Of a stretch of 64,000 nucleotides of DNA, positions 35,479 through 47,829 are shown one piece after another (the first letter of the stretch is position 1; every line of letters starts with the position of its first letter). This DNA comes from Sialis fuliginosa (lineage: Eukaryota > Arthropoda > Insecta > Megaloptera > Sialidae). Made by a program: the position numbers and the translations under genes. Location of the stretch: the NCBI GenBank assembly GCA_961205875.1, contig OY540818.1:1038001-1102000 (forward strand), in the 5' to 3' direction. Below the pieces are notes generated by a model. That model was not told where the DNA came from and searched no databases. It worked only from the letters and a program-made list of their open reading frames with translations.

Positions 35479-37111
35479 TTAGACATATAATAGTATTTAT
35501 ATGTATACTTTACGTATATTTCGGGAACATTATTAACGATATGTATTTTTTGAGGAATTGGACACTAGACATATGTTATGTTAGTTTTTTGGCTTCCAAA
35601 GAAACCTTTTTTATGTCACTTTGTCGTCCGTTTGTACGTCACAGCAAAATATTTCATAATACTACATAAAATACGATCTAATTAAATATAATAACGGTAT
35701 TCGTACCATTATGTGACAGATTAATTATACGCATGCGCATAAAATGTACCGCGAAATTTAAAAAAGTTATTTTAAAAATTCTTTTTTTTTCTTTTTTATT
35801 TCATTTAAACTTGATTTTGATATGAATTTACTTAATTAGATATTAATAAGTCTTAATAATAATATATCAACTGTTACTTATTAAATAATCGGTTATTTTC
35901 TGAACTCTGCTTATTGGAAAAATCATTTGAAAGTGTATGTACGTTGTTTGTCTTTACAAATGGATATAAAAATGTTTTTTCTAAATAAACGTACATTATG
36001 TTTTTAAATGTATAAATATGTAAGTTATTTGTATCTTCACATCAGTTATGAATGATATTTAAATATATTTATAAATATTAATATAATATAATATATATAT
36101 AATATTTAATTAAATAACTGATTGTTTAGTTACATTTTACCTGACACAATAATTTTATTTAGAAACCGGTTTATTATTTGTAAAAAGAGATAGACTAGAG
36201 TTTTGTAAATCAAAATATCATGATCTCTTTATTTAATAATGTTCGTCTTTTATATTCTCTGTTAGTGAAAGAGACGTATATATAAATATGAAATTGAAAA
36301 TGATGTGCTCTCTTTGTTTATTAGTAACCGTTGAATGAAACTAATCAACAATTAAATAATTCTTAATAAATAATATTTAGTATTCATGTTATATACATGG
36401 GCGTAGCCAGGCATGGGCAGTGTGGGGTGCTTCCGATTTAATTTTGAAATGACTTGATAAATATACATATATAGTTAAATATCGAGAAAAAAAACATTAA
36501 ACTTTTTTCTCTTGTATAAAAAGGATAAACGACAATGACATTAACAGTTTACCGCTGCAACAAGAGATTGAAATAAAAAAACAGTGATATTTAAATTTTC
36601 GAATATAAAATATAGACTTAAAAAAAGACCAAAATAGCAACGTAGAGTACCTACTTATATTTCTGAAGAGGATTTTGTCTTCAAAAAAATATCCAAATAT
36701 AAATTTAATTGATTCAAAATAATGTGGTCAAAATAAAAGAAGAAATGAAAAAAAGGATGACTTTTCATCGTTACTTTTTGCACACCTATCTATAGATATC
36801 AAAAATAATGAAATTGATAATTTTTTTCATAACCTTTTTACAATTCCTCGACAAGTCTAGAAAACATATGTATTATTGCAATTCGATAATTTAATGAAAA
36901 TCACAGAATTTCACGAGCTAAAGTTCAAAGCTGCAACCGCGCGGCGTAGCATCGAAACGATAGAATATTTAAGAAAAATAGGAAAAATAACCCAAATTTT
37001 GTTTGCATTAATGGCCATTTATCAGACCCGTAAATACACATTTCGAGGCCCGAGGCGCCGAATATTTGAAGCCCATTGAAAAGATTTTTTATTTAAAAAA
37101 ATGTTTATAAA

Positions 37112-37263
37112 ATGGATCTTGGCTTCTGGGTGTAAGCCGCGTCGGTTTGGTCGTGTTATCGGCCAACGTTTCGTCACACATTGCAGTGGACATCTTCAGG
37201 GCTCTTATAACTCTTGATAACACGACCAAACCGACGCGGCTTACACCCAGAAGCCAAGATCCA
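37112..37263. repeat. Hairpin repeat of Penelope pseudo-LTR type with hammerhead core
   Basis: About 50-bp perfect or near-perfect inverted arms (TGGATCTTGGCTTCTGGGTG...) enclose a minus-strand hammerhead core (37169-37199). The matching copy in the inverted S is at about 44600-44752, and a decayed relative lies at 54165-54305. This looks like a Penelope 3' terminal repeat without coding sequence. Confidence 0.6.
37169..37199 (-). ncRNA. Hammerhead ribozyme core motif (S-embedded repeat, left)
   Basis: Read on the minus strand: CTGAAGA, then GUC/GAC and CAC/GUG pairs with one bulged U around loop UGCAAU, then GAAA. Outer stems not modelled. Confidence 0.55.
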
Positions 37264-38269
37264 TATCAAGACCACCGCGGAAGCCTCAAGACATGTTTAT
37301 AAAACTTTTTAGGTAAGGGTGCCATAATAATGTGGGAGCATTGTTTGCTCTTCAACATCCAAAAAAAAAACTACCGACTATTTGAGCCCCCCCCTCCTTC
37401 CTTTTCCACGGGGTCCTAGGCAAAACACGCCTACTAAACCGGTTTAAAAAAAAATTCCTCCCCCCCTGAACAAAAGTCTGACTATGCCCATGGTGATACA
37501 TAAAAATAATAATTGTCCCCGAAGTACCTATTCGTTAAGTAGAAGAAATAAAACTGTCAAATTATTGCAAAAATGTTTACTTATAGATTTCTTGAAATAT
37601 CATTCATAACTGATGTGAAGACACAAATAACATATGTATTTATACATTTTTCCAAATATTTAAAAACATAATGTACGTTTATTTGAAAATAAAAATCATA
37701 TTTTTATATGTTATCCATTTGTAAAGACATACAACGTACATGGACTTTCAAATTATCTTTCCATAAAAAAGAGATCATAAATAACCGAATATTTAACAAA
37801 TAACAGTTTATATATTAATATTAAGACTTATTAATATCTAATTAAGTAATTTCATATCAATATCAAGTTTAAATTAAATACAAAAGAAAAAGAAAAAGAA
37901 TTTAAAAAATAACTTTTTTTAAATTTCGCGGTACATTTTATGCGCATGCGTATAACTCATCTGTCACATAATGGTAAAAGATATAGAGAATGGATTGCGT
38001 ATCTGACTTGAAAGCAGAGCCGTGTCAAAAGAAAGATATTGAAATAGGTTTAGGACATACTTGTCCTTTTTTAAACAGTAGTGTCTATTTCAATCTTATT
38101 AGAAAAAGAGATAGATATATCCCAAACGCCACCGCATTTCTCTCACTGTTTTGGAGAAATGTTACATCATTATGTTAATACAGAAAGCGCGGTTCATGCT
38201 CTATGTTTATGTCTATGGTATTTAATTTTTTACAAACTTCAAAAAAAGGGGCAGGTTAGGTAATATACA

Positions 38270-38648
38270 CAGTGGCGTACCGTAGGTTTCTACCACTCAG
38301 GACAGCGAGCAGTCGCGGATCTAGGTTTACAATTTGGGGGAGGGGTCATGGTCTGAGAAATGACAATTGGGGCGGGGGGGGGGAGGGGGTGATGGACTGT
38401 GACATGTAAAAAATTAAATGAACATTTTTATATTTAATTTTTGAGATTTGGGAGGGGTCATGTCCCCCATTACCACCCCCTGGATCCGCGCTTGACAGTT
38501 AGCAAATTTGCCACCCTCCCCCCGTTGCACTATAAATATTTTTTAGTTGCTACCTCAAATTTGTCGCCCCCAATCCATAATTTTGCCGCCCTCAGGGTAA
38601 ATGCCCCCCCCCCCCTCCCCCCACCCACCCTTTCTCGGTACGCTACTG
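38270..38648. mobile_element. hAT-type MITE in left S copy
   Basis: Inverted ends CAGTGGCGTACC / GGTACGCTACTG (one mismatch) with a perfect 8-bp duplication AATATACA (38262-38269 and 38649-38656). GC-rich, poly-G/C-rich interior without coding capacity. The 78-residue ORF at 38441-38677 runs across the border and is spurious. Confidence 0.88.
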
Positions 38649-39027
38649 AATATACATACAAGCAATTCAAGCAATAATAATAATTTGAATAATTATTATT
38701 TGGTTTAATTATTAACCCCACAAATCAATTTGGTATTTTAATATTTAATTAGAATATAAAAACATTTTTTTCAGAATACGGCCCTTTAGTGAATAACAAA
38801 ATAAATCGACATTGCTTGAAAAATCACTGATCTAGTCAAACCAGTTTTAAAAACAATCATGGTAGCGCCATCTGTTGGTATCCCATGTATATTAATTTAG
38901 GTCCCCGAAGTAGTCGTTAAATATATACTGTGCATATATATACGGAATGTCCCCGAAAAATACAATTAATATGTGGATTTTTCGAGACCTGTCCCCGAAG
39001 TATACAAATGTCCCCAAATAATACACT

Positions 39028-39030
<3 letters not shown>

Positions 39031-39065
<35 letters not shown>
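39031..39065. repeat. (TA)n microsatellite between S and PLE2
   Basis: About 17 TA units directly after CACTGGA of S and before the 3' end of the minus-strand PLE2 copy. Confidence 0.95.
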
Positions 39066-39067
<2 letters not shown>

Positions 39068-39202
39068 GTATTCATATATATGACCATTATTCTTGATAAT
39101 ATTTAACATACCATTTCTAGGGGTTTTTATTAAAGGTCAAAAATAATTAAATATTAAAATATAGTTCCAATTATATTTAATTATCAGCGCTTTTTTTATA
39201 AT

Positions 39203-39228
39203 TTTCGACAATTTTTTGTCTTCATCAG
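39203..39228 (-). ncRNA. Hammerhead ribozyme core motif (PLE2, minus copy)
   Basis: Reverse complement reads CTGATGA, GACAA-AAAA-TTGTC (perfect 5-bp stem II), GAAA. It lies about 700 bp downstream of the PLE2 stop codon. Confidence 0.65.
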
Positions 39229-39926
39229 AAATGGACAAACATAATTCTATAAGAAATATACATAAATGAGCAAAAAACATAATTAGATGACTAGATATTA
39301 ACAGATTACAATTATTTTTTAAGAAAACTTACTCTTTAAACAGTAAAATGTGTACAAATATGCAGGTACAAATCCATGCGTATTACATCAAAAATCCATT
39401 TTAAATTTAACAAAAGAGAATATAACCATGTTGATGTGAATTTAAAACTGATAAAATCATTGCAAACCATTTTTTTAAAAACATATAAAACTTAAACATA
39501 GTATTAAAAACAATTTAAAATTGAAAAATTTTCTTTTTTTATCACATTATACTCTGATGAAACGCAAATTTATAATAAGATAAAACGCAATATAACACGA
39601 TAAAACAACTATTAAACTTAAATCTAGTTACAAATATCAATATAAGTAACAGACAAAAAAGAAAAAATAAGATTACTAGTGTTTCAAGTAAAACACCAGT
39701 ATTACAAAATTGTTACATTAGTTTTGTTTTATATTTTGATCTATGGAAACAAAATTTCATCTATGTTAAATGTCATCCACAAACAAAAGGTAACCTAGAA
39801 ATTTCAAACAAGAGGATAACATGAAAATACCAAAAACTACCCAAAAACCTAAATCAAACAATCAAAAATGAAAAAAGAAACAATCATAAACAACTGGGGA
39901 ACAATACAACAAACCAGGAGGAAATA

Positions 39927-41458
39927 TTACTTAATTAAATTCAGGTATGATTCCTTGAGGTGATTTAGATTTTCTCTAGAGTTTAGACATTTAGGTTCTT
40001 TTAAGATATGTAACGATTCACTAAGTAATCTTTTTTTTAAATTAGGTTGAAAATCTAAAATTTCCACATCCTCATATTTAACTTCGTGACCAGTCTGTTG
40101 TATGTGAGTACGTAATGCGGTAACTTCATTTTTAGCATACTTATGACTGTTGATTCTCTTTTGTAAGTATTGTTTAGATTGCCCTAAGTAAGAATAATCA
40201 CACGAACATTTAAGTTTATAAATAACATTAGAACATTTCATTTTTTCAGTTTTATTTTTTAATTTAGAGTAAAAAATTTTTGTAGTGTAATTATTTTTGT
40301 TAATCATCTTAATATTATGTCCAGAAGTAACCTTTTTCATTTTTTCAGATAAAATAGGTATATACGGGAAAGAAAAATAAAATTGATCGTCACCGAGATA
40401 ATTGGAACAATCTGCAACAGCCTGAATATTACCATTTTTTTTATTATTATAATTATTATAACCATACAGTATACTTTTAAGTCTTTTATTTATAGTGTTT
40501 TTAAGGAAATAAATGGGGTAACCATTTAGTAAGAAAATATTGTAAACTTTGTTAAGTATTTGACTTCTAAATTTAATATTAGTGAATTTTATAGCCCGGT
40601 CTAAAATAGCTGTAATAACATTTCGTTTATGTTCAATGGAAGAATTAGAATTGTAGTTCAAATACCTAGCAGACCAAGTGGGTTTAGTATACCATATGGT
40701 TTCAACTTTATTATGTTTATTAACCAAAATTTTTATATCTAAAAAACTAATTTCTCTATTTTGATTTTCAAGTTCATATGTAAATTGTAATTTATTATGA
40801 AAAGAATTAAAGCTATTGCATAAAGTTTCAATTTTATCAGAGGGTATTGCTGTAATGATGTCATCCACATATCTTTTAAAAAAAGGGATCTCAAAATCAA
40901 CTCTTTTCAAAACAGAATCTTGTAGTTCGTTCATAATAATATCAGCCAAAACAACAGATAGAGATGAACCCATAGGAGCTCCATAAATTTGTGAATAAAA
41001 TTGATTTTTAAACTGGAAATATGAAGTATTGCAACAAAATTTTAAACCATCAATGAAATCCTCCTTCTCTATATTAGTGTATTTTTTTATTTCTTCCCAT
41101 TTATTGGAGATAATCTCTATTGTAGTATCAATAGGTATGGTTAGTAAATAAGGATTTAACATCAAGTGAGATTAATTTATAATTGTTAGGTATATGAAAA
41201 TCATTAACAAATTCATGGAATTCCCATGAATCTCTCACGGTATTATTATTGTACGTAATATTTTTTAAAATATCAGAGAAAAATTTTGACAATTTTTGTT
41301 GTGGACTATTATATGAAGCAACAATTGGTCTGACAGGATTATTTTCTTTATGCAATTTTATCAACCCATAAATTTGTGGAGGAGTACTATTATGCACTTT
41401 AAGTTGGTTACATAAATTCTGATCAATATAACCCTTTTCATAAAATTTTGGTAATATT
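39927..41458 (-). pseudogene. Penelope-like reverse transcriptase + GIY-YIG endonuclease (PLE2 copy A), truncated and frameshifted
   Basis: The frame is open from the junction at 41458 (PKFYEKGYIDQN) through PPQIYGLIKLHKENNPVRPIV and LISLDVKSLFT. Near 41138-41141 one extra base (ACTAACC for ACTAAC) shifts it, and the second frame continues IPIDTTIEII to the stop at 39927. Numbering the second frame from its first Met, it has GAPMGSSLS (62-70), the catalytic YVDD (99-102), and a GIY-YIG core with VIYKL (314-318), CSC and YLG (326-328), then an Arg and His. RT copies element RNA and GIY-YIG nicks the target. The N-terminal part of the RT is missing, and with the single frameshift the copy should be inactive, although it looks young. 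Confidence 0.9.
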
Positions 41459-41956
41459 CAGGCTGTTGCAGATTGTTCCAATTATCTCGGTGACGATCAA
41501 TTTTATTTTTCTTTCCCGTATATACCTATTTTATCTGAAAAAATGAAAAAGGTTACTTCTGGACATAATATTAAGATGATTAACAAAAATAATTACACTA
41601 CAAAAATTTTTTACTCTAAATTAAAAAATAAAACTGAAAAAATGAAATGTTCTAATGTTATTTATAAACTTAAATGTTCGTGTGATTATTCTTACTTAGG
41701 GCAATCTAAACAATACTTACAAAAGAGAATCAACAGTCATAAGTATGCTAAAAATGAAGTTACCGCATTACGTACTCACATACAACAGACTGGTCACGAA
41801 GTTAAATATGAGGATGTGGAAATTTTAGATTTTCAACCTAATTTAAAAAAAAGATTACTTAGTGAATCGTTACATATCTTAAAAGAACCTAAATGTCTAA
41901 ACTCTAGAGAAAATCTAAATCACCTCAAGGAATCATACCTGAATTTAATTAAGTAA
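41448..41956 (+). pseudogene. Penelope-like GIY-YIG endonuclease fragment (PLE2 copy B)
   Basis: Open from the head-to-head junction (GNIQAVADCSNY) to the stop at 41956. From the Met at 41543 it is identical over 137 residues to the C-terminus of copy A. It contains the linker and the complete GIY-YIG domain (VIYKL at 39-43, YLG at 51-53, His67) but none of the RT catalytic motifs. 5'-truncated retrocopy. Confidence 0.88.
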
Positions 41957-42654
41957 TATTTCCTCCTGGTTTGTTGTATTGTTCCCCAGTTGTTTATGAT
42001 TGTTTCTTTTTTCATTTTTGATTGTTTGATTTAGGTTTTTGGGTAGTTTTTGGTATTTTCATGTTATCCTCTTGTTTGAAATTTCTAGGTTACCTTTTGT
42101 TTGTGGATGACATTTAACATAGATGAAATTTTGTTTCCATAGATCAAAATATAAAACAAAACTAATGTAACAATTTTGTAATACTGGTGTTTTACTTGAA
42201 ACACTAGTAATCTTATTTTTTCTTTTTTGTCTGTTACTTATATTGATATTTGTAACTAGATTTAAGTTTAATAGTTGTTTTATCGTGTTATATTGCGTTT
42301 TATCTTATTATAAATTTGCGTTTCATCAGAGTATAATGTGATAAAAAAAGAAAATTTTTCAATTTTAAATTGTTTTTAATACTATGTTTAAGTTTTATAT
42401 GTTTTTAAAAAAATGGTTTGCAATGATTTTATCAGTTTTAAATTCACATCAACATGGTTATATTCTCTTTTGTTAAATTTAAAATGGATTTTTGATGTAA
42501 TACGCATGGATTTGTACCTGCATATTTATACACATTTTACTGTTTAAAGAGTAAGTTTTCTTAAAAAATAATTGTAATCTGTTAATATCTAGTCATCTAA
42601 TTATGTTTTTTGCTCATTTATGTATATTTCTTATAGAATTATGTTTGTCCATTT

Positions 42655-42680
42655 CTGATGAAGACAAAAAATTGTCGAAA
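42655..42680 (+). ncRNA. Hammerhead ribozyme core motif (PLE2, plus copy)
   Basis: CTGATGA, GACAA-AAAA-TTGTC, GAAA; identical to the mirror copy at 39203-39228. About 100 bp from the 3' end of the element. Confidence 0.65.
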
Positions 42681-42776
42681 ATTATAAAAAAAGCGCTGAT
42701 AATTAAATATAATTGGAACTATATTTTAATATTTAATTATTTTTGACCTTTAATAAAAACCCCTAGAAATGGTATG

Positions 42777-42778
<2 letters not shown>

Positions 42779-42806
<28 letters not shown>
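42779..42806. repeat. (TA)n microsatellite between PLE2 and inverted S
   Basis: About 14 TA units. The adjacent S end keeps ~33 bp (TGTGGTGAGTATTTTTC...) that is missing from the left S copy. Confidence 0.95.
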
Positions 42807-42809
<3 letters not shown>

Positions 42810-43220
42810 GTGAGTATTTTTCAGGGACTTTTTATATATCCAGTGTATTATTTGGGGACATTTGTATACTTCGGGGACAGGTCTCGAAAAATCCACATAT
42901 TAATTGTATTTTTCGGGGACATTCCGTATATATGCACAGTTTATATTTAACGACTACTTCGGGGACATAAATTAATATACATGGGATACCAACAGATGGC
43001 GCTACCATGATTGTTTTTAAAACTGGTTTGACCAGATCAGTGATTTTTCAAGCAATGTTGATTTATTTTGTTATTCACTTTAAAGAGCCGTATTCTGAAA
43101 AAAATGTTTTTATATTCTAATTAAATATTAAAATGCCAAATTGATTTGTGGTGTTAATAATTAAACCAAATAATAATTATTCAAATTATTATTATTGCTT
43201 AAATTGTTTGTATGTATATT

Positions 43221-43577
43221 CAATAGCGTACCTTGAGGGGGAGGGGGGTTATTTGCCCAGAGGGCGGCAAAATTATGGATTGGGGGCGACAAATTTGACT
43301 TAGCAATTAAAAAATATAGTGCAACGGGGGGAGGGTGGCAAATTTACTTACTGTCAAGCGCGGATCCAGGGGGTGGTAATGGGGGACATGGCCCCTCCCA
43401 AATCTCAAAAACTACATATAAAAATGTTCATTTATTTTTTTAAATGTCACAGTCCATCACCCCTCCCCCCGCCCCAATTGTTATTTCTCAGACCATGACC
43501 CCCCCCCCCCCAAATTGTAAATCTAGATCCGCGCCTGCTAGCTGTCCTGAGTGGCAGAAACCGATGGTACGCCACTG
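43221..43577. mobile_element. hAT-type MITE in right S copy
   Basis: Same element as 38270-38648 in mirror position, with its 8-bp duplication TGTATATT on both sides (43213-43220 and 43578-43585). The insertion therefore predates the duplication of S. Confidence 0.85.
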
Positions 43578-44662
43578 TGTATATTACCTAACCTCCTCCT
43601 TTTTTTGAAGTTTGTAAAAATAAGGTATAATTAAATACCATAGACATAGACATAGAGCATGGACCGCGCTTTCTGTATTAACATAATGATGTAACATTTC
43701 TCCAAAACAGTGAGAGAAATGCGGTGGCGTTTGGGATATATCTATCTCTTTTTCTAATAAGATTGAAATAGACACTACTGTTTAAAAAAGGACAAGTATG
43801 TCCTAAACCTATTTCAATATCTTTCTTTTGACACGGCTCTGTTTTCAAGTCAGATACGCAATCCATTCTCTATATCTTTTACCATTATGTGACAGATGAG
43901 TTATACGCGTGCGCATAAAATGTACCGCGAAATTTAAAAAAAGTTATTTTTTAAATTCTTTTTCTTTTTCTTTTGTATTTCATTTAAACTTGATATTGAT
44001 ATGAAATTACTTAATTAGATATTAATAAGTCTTAATAATAATATATAAACTGTTATTTGTTAAATATTCGGTTATTAATGATCTCTTTTTTATGGAAAGA
44101 TAATTTGAAAGTCCATGTACGTTGTATGTCTTTACAAAAGGATAATATATAAAAATATGATTTTTATTTTCAAATAAACGTACATTATGTTTTTAAATAT
44201 ATTTGGAAAAATGTATAAATATGTTATTTGTGTCTTCACATCAGTTATGAATGATATTTCAAGAAATCTATAAGTAAACATTTTTGCAATAATTTGACAG
44301 TTTTATTTCTTCTACTTAACGAATAGGTACTTCGGGGACAATTATTATTTGTATGTATCACCTTGGGCGTAGTCAGACTTTTGTTCAGGGGGGGAGGATT
44401 TTTTTTTTAAACCGGTTTAGTAGGCGTGTTTTGCCTAGGACTCCGCGGAAAAGGAAGGGGGGGGGGGGGGGGGGCTCGAATAGTCGGTAGTTTATCTTTT
44501 TGGATGTTGAAGAACAAACAATGCTCCCACATTATTATGGTACCCTTACCTAAAAAGTTTTATAAACATGTCTTGAGGCTTCCGCGGTGGTCTTGATATG
44601 GATCTTCGCTTCTGGGTGTAAGCCGCGTCGGTTTGGTCGTGTTATCGAGAGTTATAAGAGCC

Positions 44663-44693
44663 CTGAAGATGTCCACTGCAATGTGTGACGAAA
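44663..44693 (+). ncRNA. Hammerhead ribozyme core motif (S-embedded repeat, right)
   Basis: CTGAAGA, stem GUC/GAC plus CAC/GUG with bulged U, GAAA; mirror of 37169-37199, inside the hairpin repeat 44600-44752. Confidence 0.55.
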
Positions 44694-46576
44694 CGTTGGC
44701 CGATAACACGACCAAACTGACCCGGCTTACACCCAGAAGCCAAGATCCATTTTATAAACATTTTTTTAAATAAAAAATCTTTTCAATGAGCTTCAAATAT
44801 TCGGCGCCTCGGATCTCGAAATGTGTATGTACGGGTCTGATAAATGGCCATAATGCAAACAAAATTTGGGTTATTTTTCCTATTTTTCTTAAATATTCTA
44901 TCGTTTCGATGCTACGTCGCGCGGTTGCAGCTTTGAACTTTAGCTCGTGAAATTCTGTGATTTTCATTAAATTATCGAATTGCAATAATACATATGTTTT
45001 CTAGACTTGTCGAGGAATTGTAAAAAGGTTATGAAAAAAATTATCAATTTCATTATTTTTGATATCTATAGATAGGTGTGCAAAAAGTAACGATGAAAAG
45101 TCATCCTTTTTTTCATTTCTTCTTTTATTTTGGCCACATTATTTTGAATCAATTAAATTTATATTTGGATATTTTTTTGAAGACAAAATCTTCTTCAGAA
45201 ATATAATTAGGTACTCTACGTAGCTATTTTGGTCTTTTTTAAGTCTATATTTTATATTCGAAAATTTAAATATCACTGTTTTTTTATTTCAATCTCTTGT
45301 TGCAGCGGTAAACTGTTAATGTCATTGTCGTTTATCCTTTTTATACAAGAGAAAAAAGTTTAATGTTTTTTTTCTCGATATTTAACTATATATGTATATT
45401 TATCAAGTCATTTCAAAATTAAATCGGAAGCACCCCACACTGCCCATGCCTGGCTACGCCCATGTATATAACATGAATACTAAATATTATTTATTAAGAA
45501 ATATTTAATTGTTGATTAGTTTAATTCAACGATTACTAATAAACAAAGAGAGCACATCATTTTCAATTTCATATTTATATATACGTCTCTTTCACTAACA
45601 GAGAATATAAAAGACGAATATTATTAAATAAAGAGAACATGATATTTTGATTTACAAAACTCTAGTCTATCTCTTTTTACAAATAATAAACCGGTTTCTA
45701 AATGAAATTATTGTGTCAGGTAAAATGTAACTAAACAATCAGTTATTTAATTAAATATTATATAGGTATATATTATATTATATTAATATTTATTAATATA
45801 TTTAAATATCATTCATAACTGATGTGAAGATACAAATAACTTACATATTTATACATTTTAAAACATAATGTACGTTTATTTAGAAAAAAACATTTTTATA
45901 TCCATTTGTAAAGATATACAACGTACATACACTTTCAAATGATTTTTCCAATAAGCAGAGTTCAGAAAATAACCGATTATTTAATAAGTAACAGTTGATA
46001 TATTATTATTAAGACTTATTAATATCTAATTAAGTAAATTCATATCAAAATCAAGTTTAAATAAAATAAAAAAGAAAAAAAAGAATTTTTAAAATAACTT
46101 TTTTAAATTTCGCGGTACATTTTATGCGCATGCGTATAATTAATCTGTCACATAATGGTACGAATACCGTTATTATATTTAATTAGATCGTATTTTATGT
46201 AGTATTATGAAATATTTTGCTGTGACGTACAAACGGACGACAAAGTGACATAAAAAAGGTTTCTTTGGAAGCCAAAAAACTAACATAACATATGTCTAGT
46301 GTCCAATTCCTCAAAAAATACATTTCGTTAATAATGTTCCCGAAATATACGTAAAGTATACATATAAATACTATTATATGTCTAATGTATGATTCAAGGA
46401 CATGGTCTCAAAAAATACATTTCATTGATGATGATCCCGGAACATACGTTAAATAGAAGAAATCGTTTAACGGCTAAAATATTGTAATAAAAATTAAAAT
46501 AAAATTGTTTTTTGATTCGGAGATGTATTTTACAAGTTTTTCAATAACAAAAAAAGGGTGTCTCAAAAAATACACT

Positions 46577-46580
<4 letters not shown>

Positions 46581-46624
<44 letters not shown>
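46581..46624. repeat. (TA)n microsatellite between S and PLE3
   Basis: About 22 TA units directly after CTGGAC of S. Confidence 0.95.
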
Positions 46625-46629
<5 letters not shown>

Positions 46630-46703
46630 CAAACTTGTTTGTTTAAACGTCAAAATTTATTAGATAACGACATCTTTCTCAAATTTAAATCTTTATTAAT
46701 AGC

Positions 46704-46728
46704 CTGACGATGATTCTGTGAATCGAAA
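46704..46728 (+). ncRNA. Hammerhead ribozyme core motif (PLE3, inverted repeat copy)
   Basis: CTGACGA, perfect stem II GATTC-TGT-GAATC, GAAA. Confidence 0.65.
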
Positions 46729-46922
46729 GCTTGCGGTTTCCTCTTCTTTAATAAATTTTGACGTTTAAACAAACAAGTTTGTTTTTATTTATATTTAACG
46801 TCACTACTATTATATTATATATATATATATATATAATATGATAGTAGTGACGTTAAATAAAAATAAAAACAAACTTGTTTGTTTAAACGTCAAAATTTAT
46901 TAAAGAAGAGGAAACCGCAAGC

Positions 46923-46947
46923 TTTCGATTCACAGAATCATCGTCAG
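46923..46947 (-). ncRNA. Hammerhead ribozyme core motif (PLE3, downstream of coding part)
   Basis: Reverse complement identical to 46704-46728; same strand as the PLE3 coding frame, about 220 bp after its stop. A third, truncated piece (only the 3' half) is near 47765-47785. Confidence 0.65.
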
Positions 46948-47164
46948 GCTAAAATATAATAAGTAACAATTAAATACAATAAATATAATGCAAAATATTG
47001 ATATTTTAAAATAAAAATTCAGAAATATACCTATTAATAAAGATTTAAATTTGAGAAAGATGTCGTTATCTCAATAAAATTCATGTGACTACGGAAATGT
47101 TTGAAAAAATAACAAATCTCTTAGTAACTCAAATAGTTACTAAGGAACGAAAAAATGACAATAA

Positions 47165-47761
47165 TTAATTATTTAAAATTGTGTTGTAAATAGTAGATAA
47201 TGTGGATATGTCAGTTTTCTTGTTAATTGTATTATTGTTTCTTTTTATGTGTAACATTTCGGAAATGTAACGTTTAGCTTTATGTTTTTCATTGTCTAAA
47301 ATTTTAGTTTGTTTATAATCAAAAATATGCCCTGTACTATTTGTATGTACTGCTAATGCTGTGGATGTTGGTTTTAATCTTGTATCTGATTTATGTTGTG
47401 TTATTCTATTGATAAGTTTTTGTGATGTATTACCTACGTAAATAGTGTTGCAACCCCCACACGGTATACTGTATACCAAATTTGATTTCTTAAAAATGTC
47501 TGTTTTTGGTTTAAGTTTTGTGTAGTTGTTTATGTTTTTATTGTAAGTTTTAAATACAGTTTTTATGTTGTACTTATTTAAAGTGTTTTTTATTAAATTA
47601 GATGTTTTATTTATGTAAGGGATTGTAATGTATTGTGTTGGTGTTGTATTAGAATTGTTATTATTATTTTTAACCGTGTTGTATAATAAGTGAACTCTTT
47701 TTGTTATACATTGTTTAATTAAATTAATTGGATAGTTATTGTTAAAAAATGCTGTTTTTAT
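47165..47761 (-). pseudogene. Penelope-like linker + GIY-YIG endonuclease fragment (PLE3)
   Basis: The frame is open from about 47761, where a pseudo-LTR piece cuts it, to the stop at 47165-47167, although the first Met is only at 47479. Upstream of the Met it reads QYITIPYINKTSNLI and YNIKTVFKTYNKN, the usual end of a Penelope RT region. From the Met it continues VYSIPCGGC, then TIYVGNTSQKLINR with His29 (the GIY-YIG core), and a 60-residue tail. The RT catalytic motifs are missing. It is clearly different in sequence from PLE1 and PLE2, so at least three Penelope lineages were active here. Confidence 0.85.
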
Positions 47762-47829
47762 TTCTGTGAATCGAAAGCTTGCGGTTTCCTCTTCTTTAAT
47801 AAATTTTGACGTTTAAACAAACAAGTTTG

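Larger units (their letters stand above)
36399..37493. mobile_element. Possible inverted-end element inside S
   Basis: ATGGGCGTAGCCAG at the left and CTGACTATGCCCAT at the right are imperfect inverted repeats. The same pair bounds the equivalent stretch in the inverted S (about 44367-45460). Target duplication not clear. It contains the 152-bp hammerhead-bearing hairpin. Confidence 0.4.
35479..39030 (+). repeat. Repeat S, left copy, segment b
   Basis: Resumes TTAGACATATAATAG after the Helitron and is the inverted match of 42807-46384. The terminal 150 bp carry repeated TGTCCCCGAA words and the segment ends ...ATACACTGGA before (TA)n. Short ORFs at 36876-37079 and 37990-38178 are present in both S copies but match nothing I recognise. 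Nested insertions are listed separately. Confidence 0.88.
39066..42778. mobile_element. PLE2: two 5'-truncated Penelope copies joined head to head
   Basis: The minus copy (39066 to about 41458) and the plus copy (about 41448 to 42778) point outward. Their shared 3' parts are near-identical: the 137 C-terminal residues are the same in both. The junction near 41448-41460 has a short overlap, GGTAA, readable as either copy. Both 3' ends reach (TA)n. It resembles a twin-priming-type inversion product. Confidence 0.85.
42807..46580 (-). repeat. Repeat S, right copy (inverted)
   Basis: Reverse complement of 27231-27426 plus 35479-39030, without the Helitron, and of very similar length (3,774 bp against 3,748 bp). 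Substitutions and MITE-length differences show the arms are real paralogues, not a simple assembly reflection. It ends TACACTGGAC before (TA)n. No supported gene; short ORFs (43584-43866, 44752-44985) mirror those of the left copy. Confidence 0.9.

Noticed and set aside
36399..37493. Assignment of the ATGGGCGTAGCCAG element to the hAT class
   Set aside because: No 8-bp duplication could be found at its ends, so only a low-confidence inverted-end call was kept.
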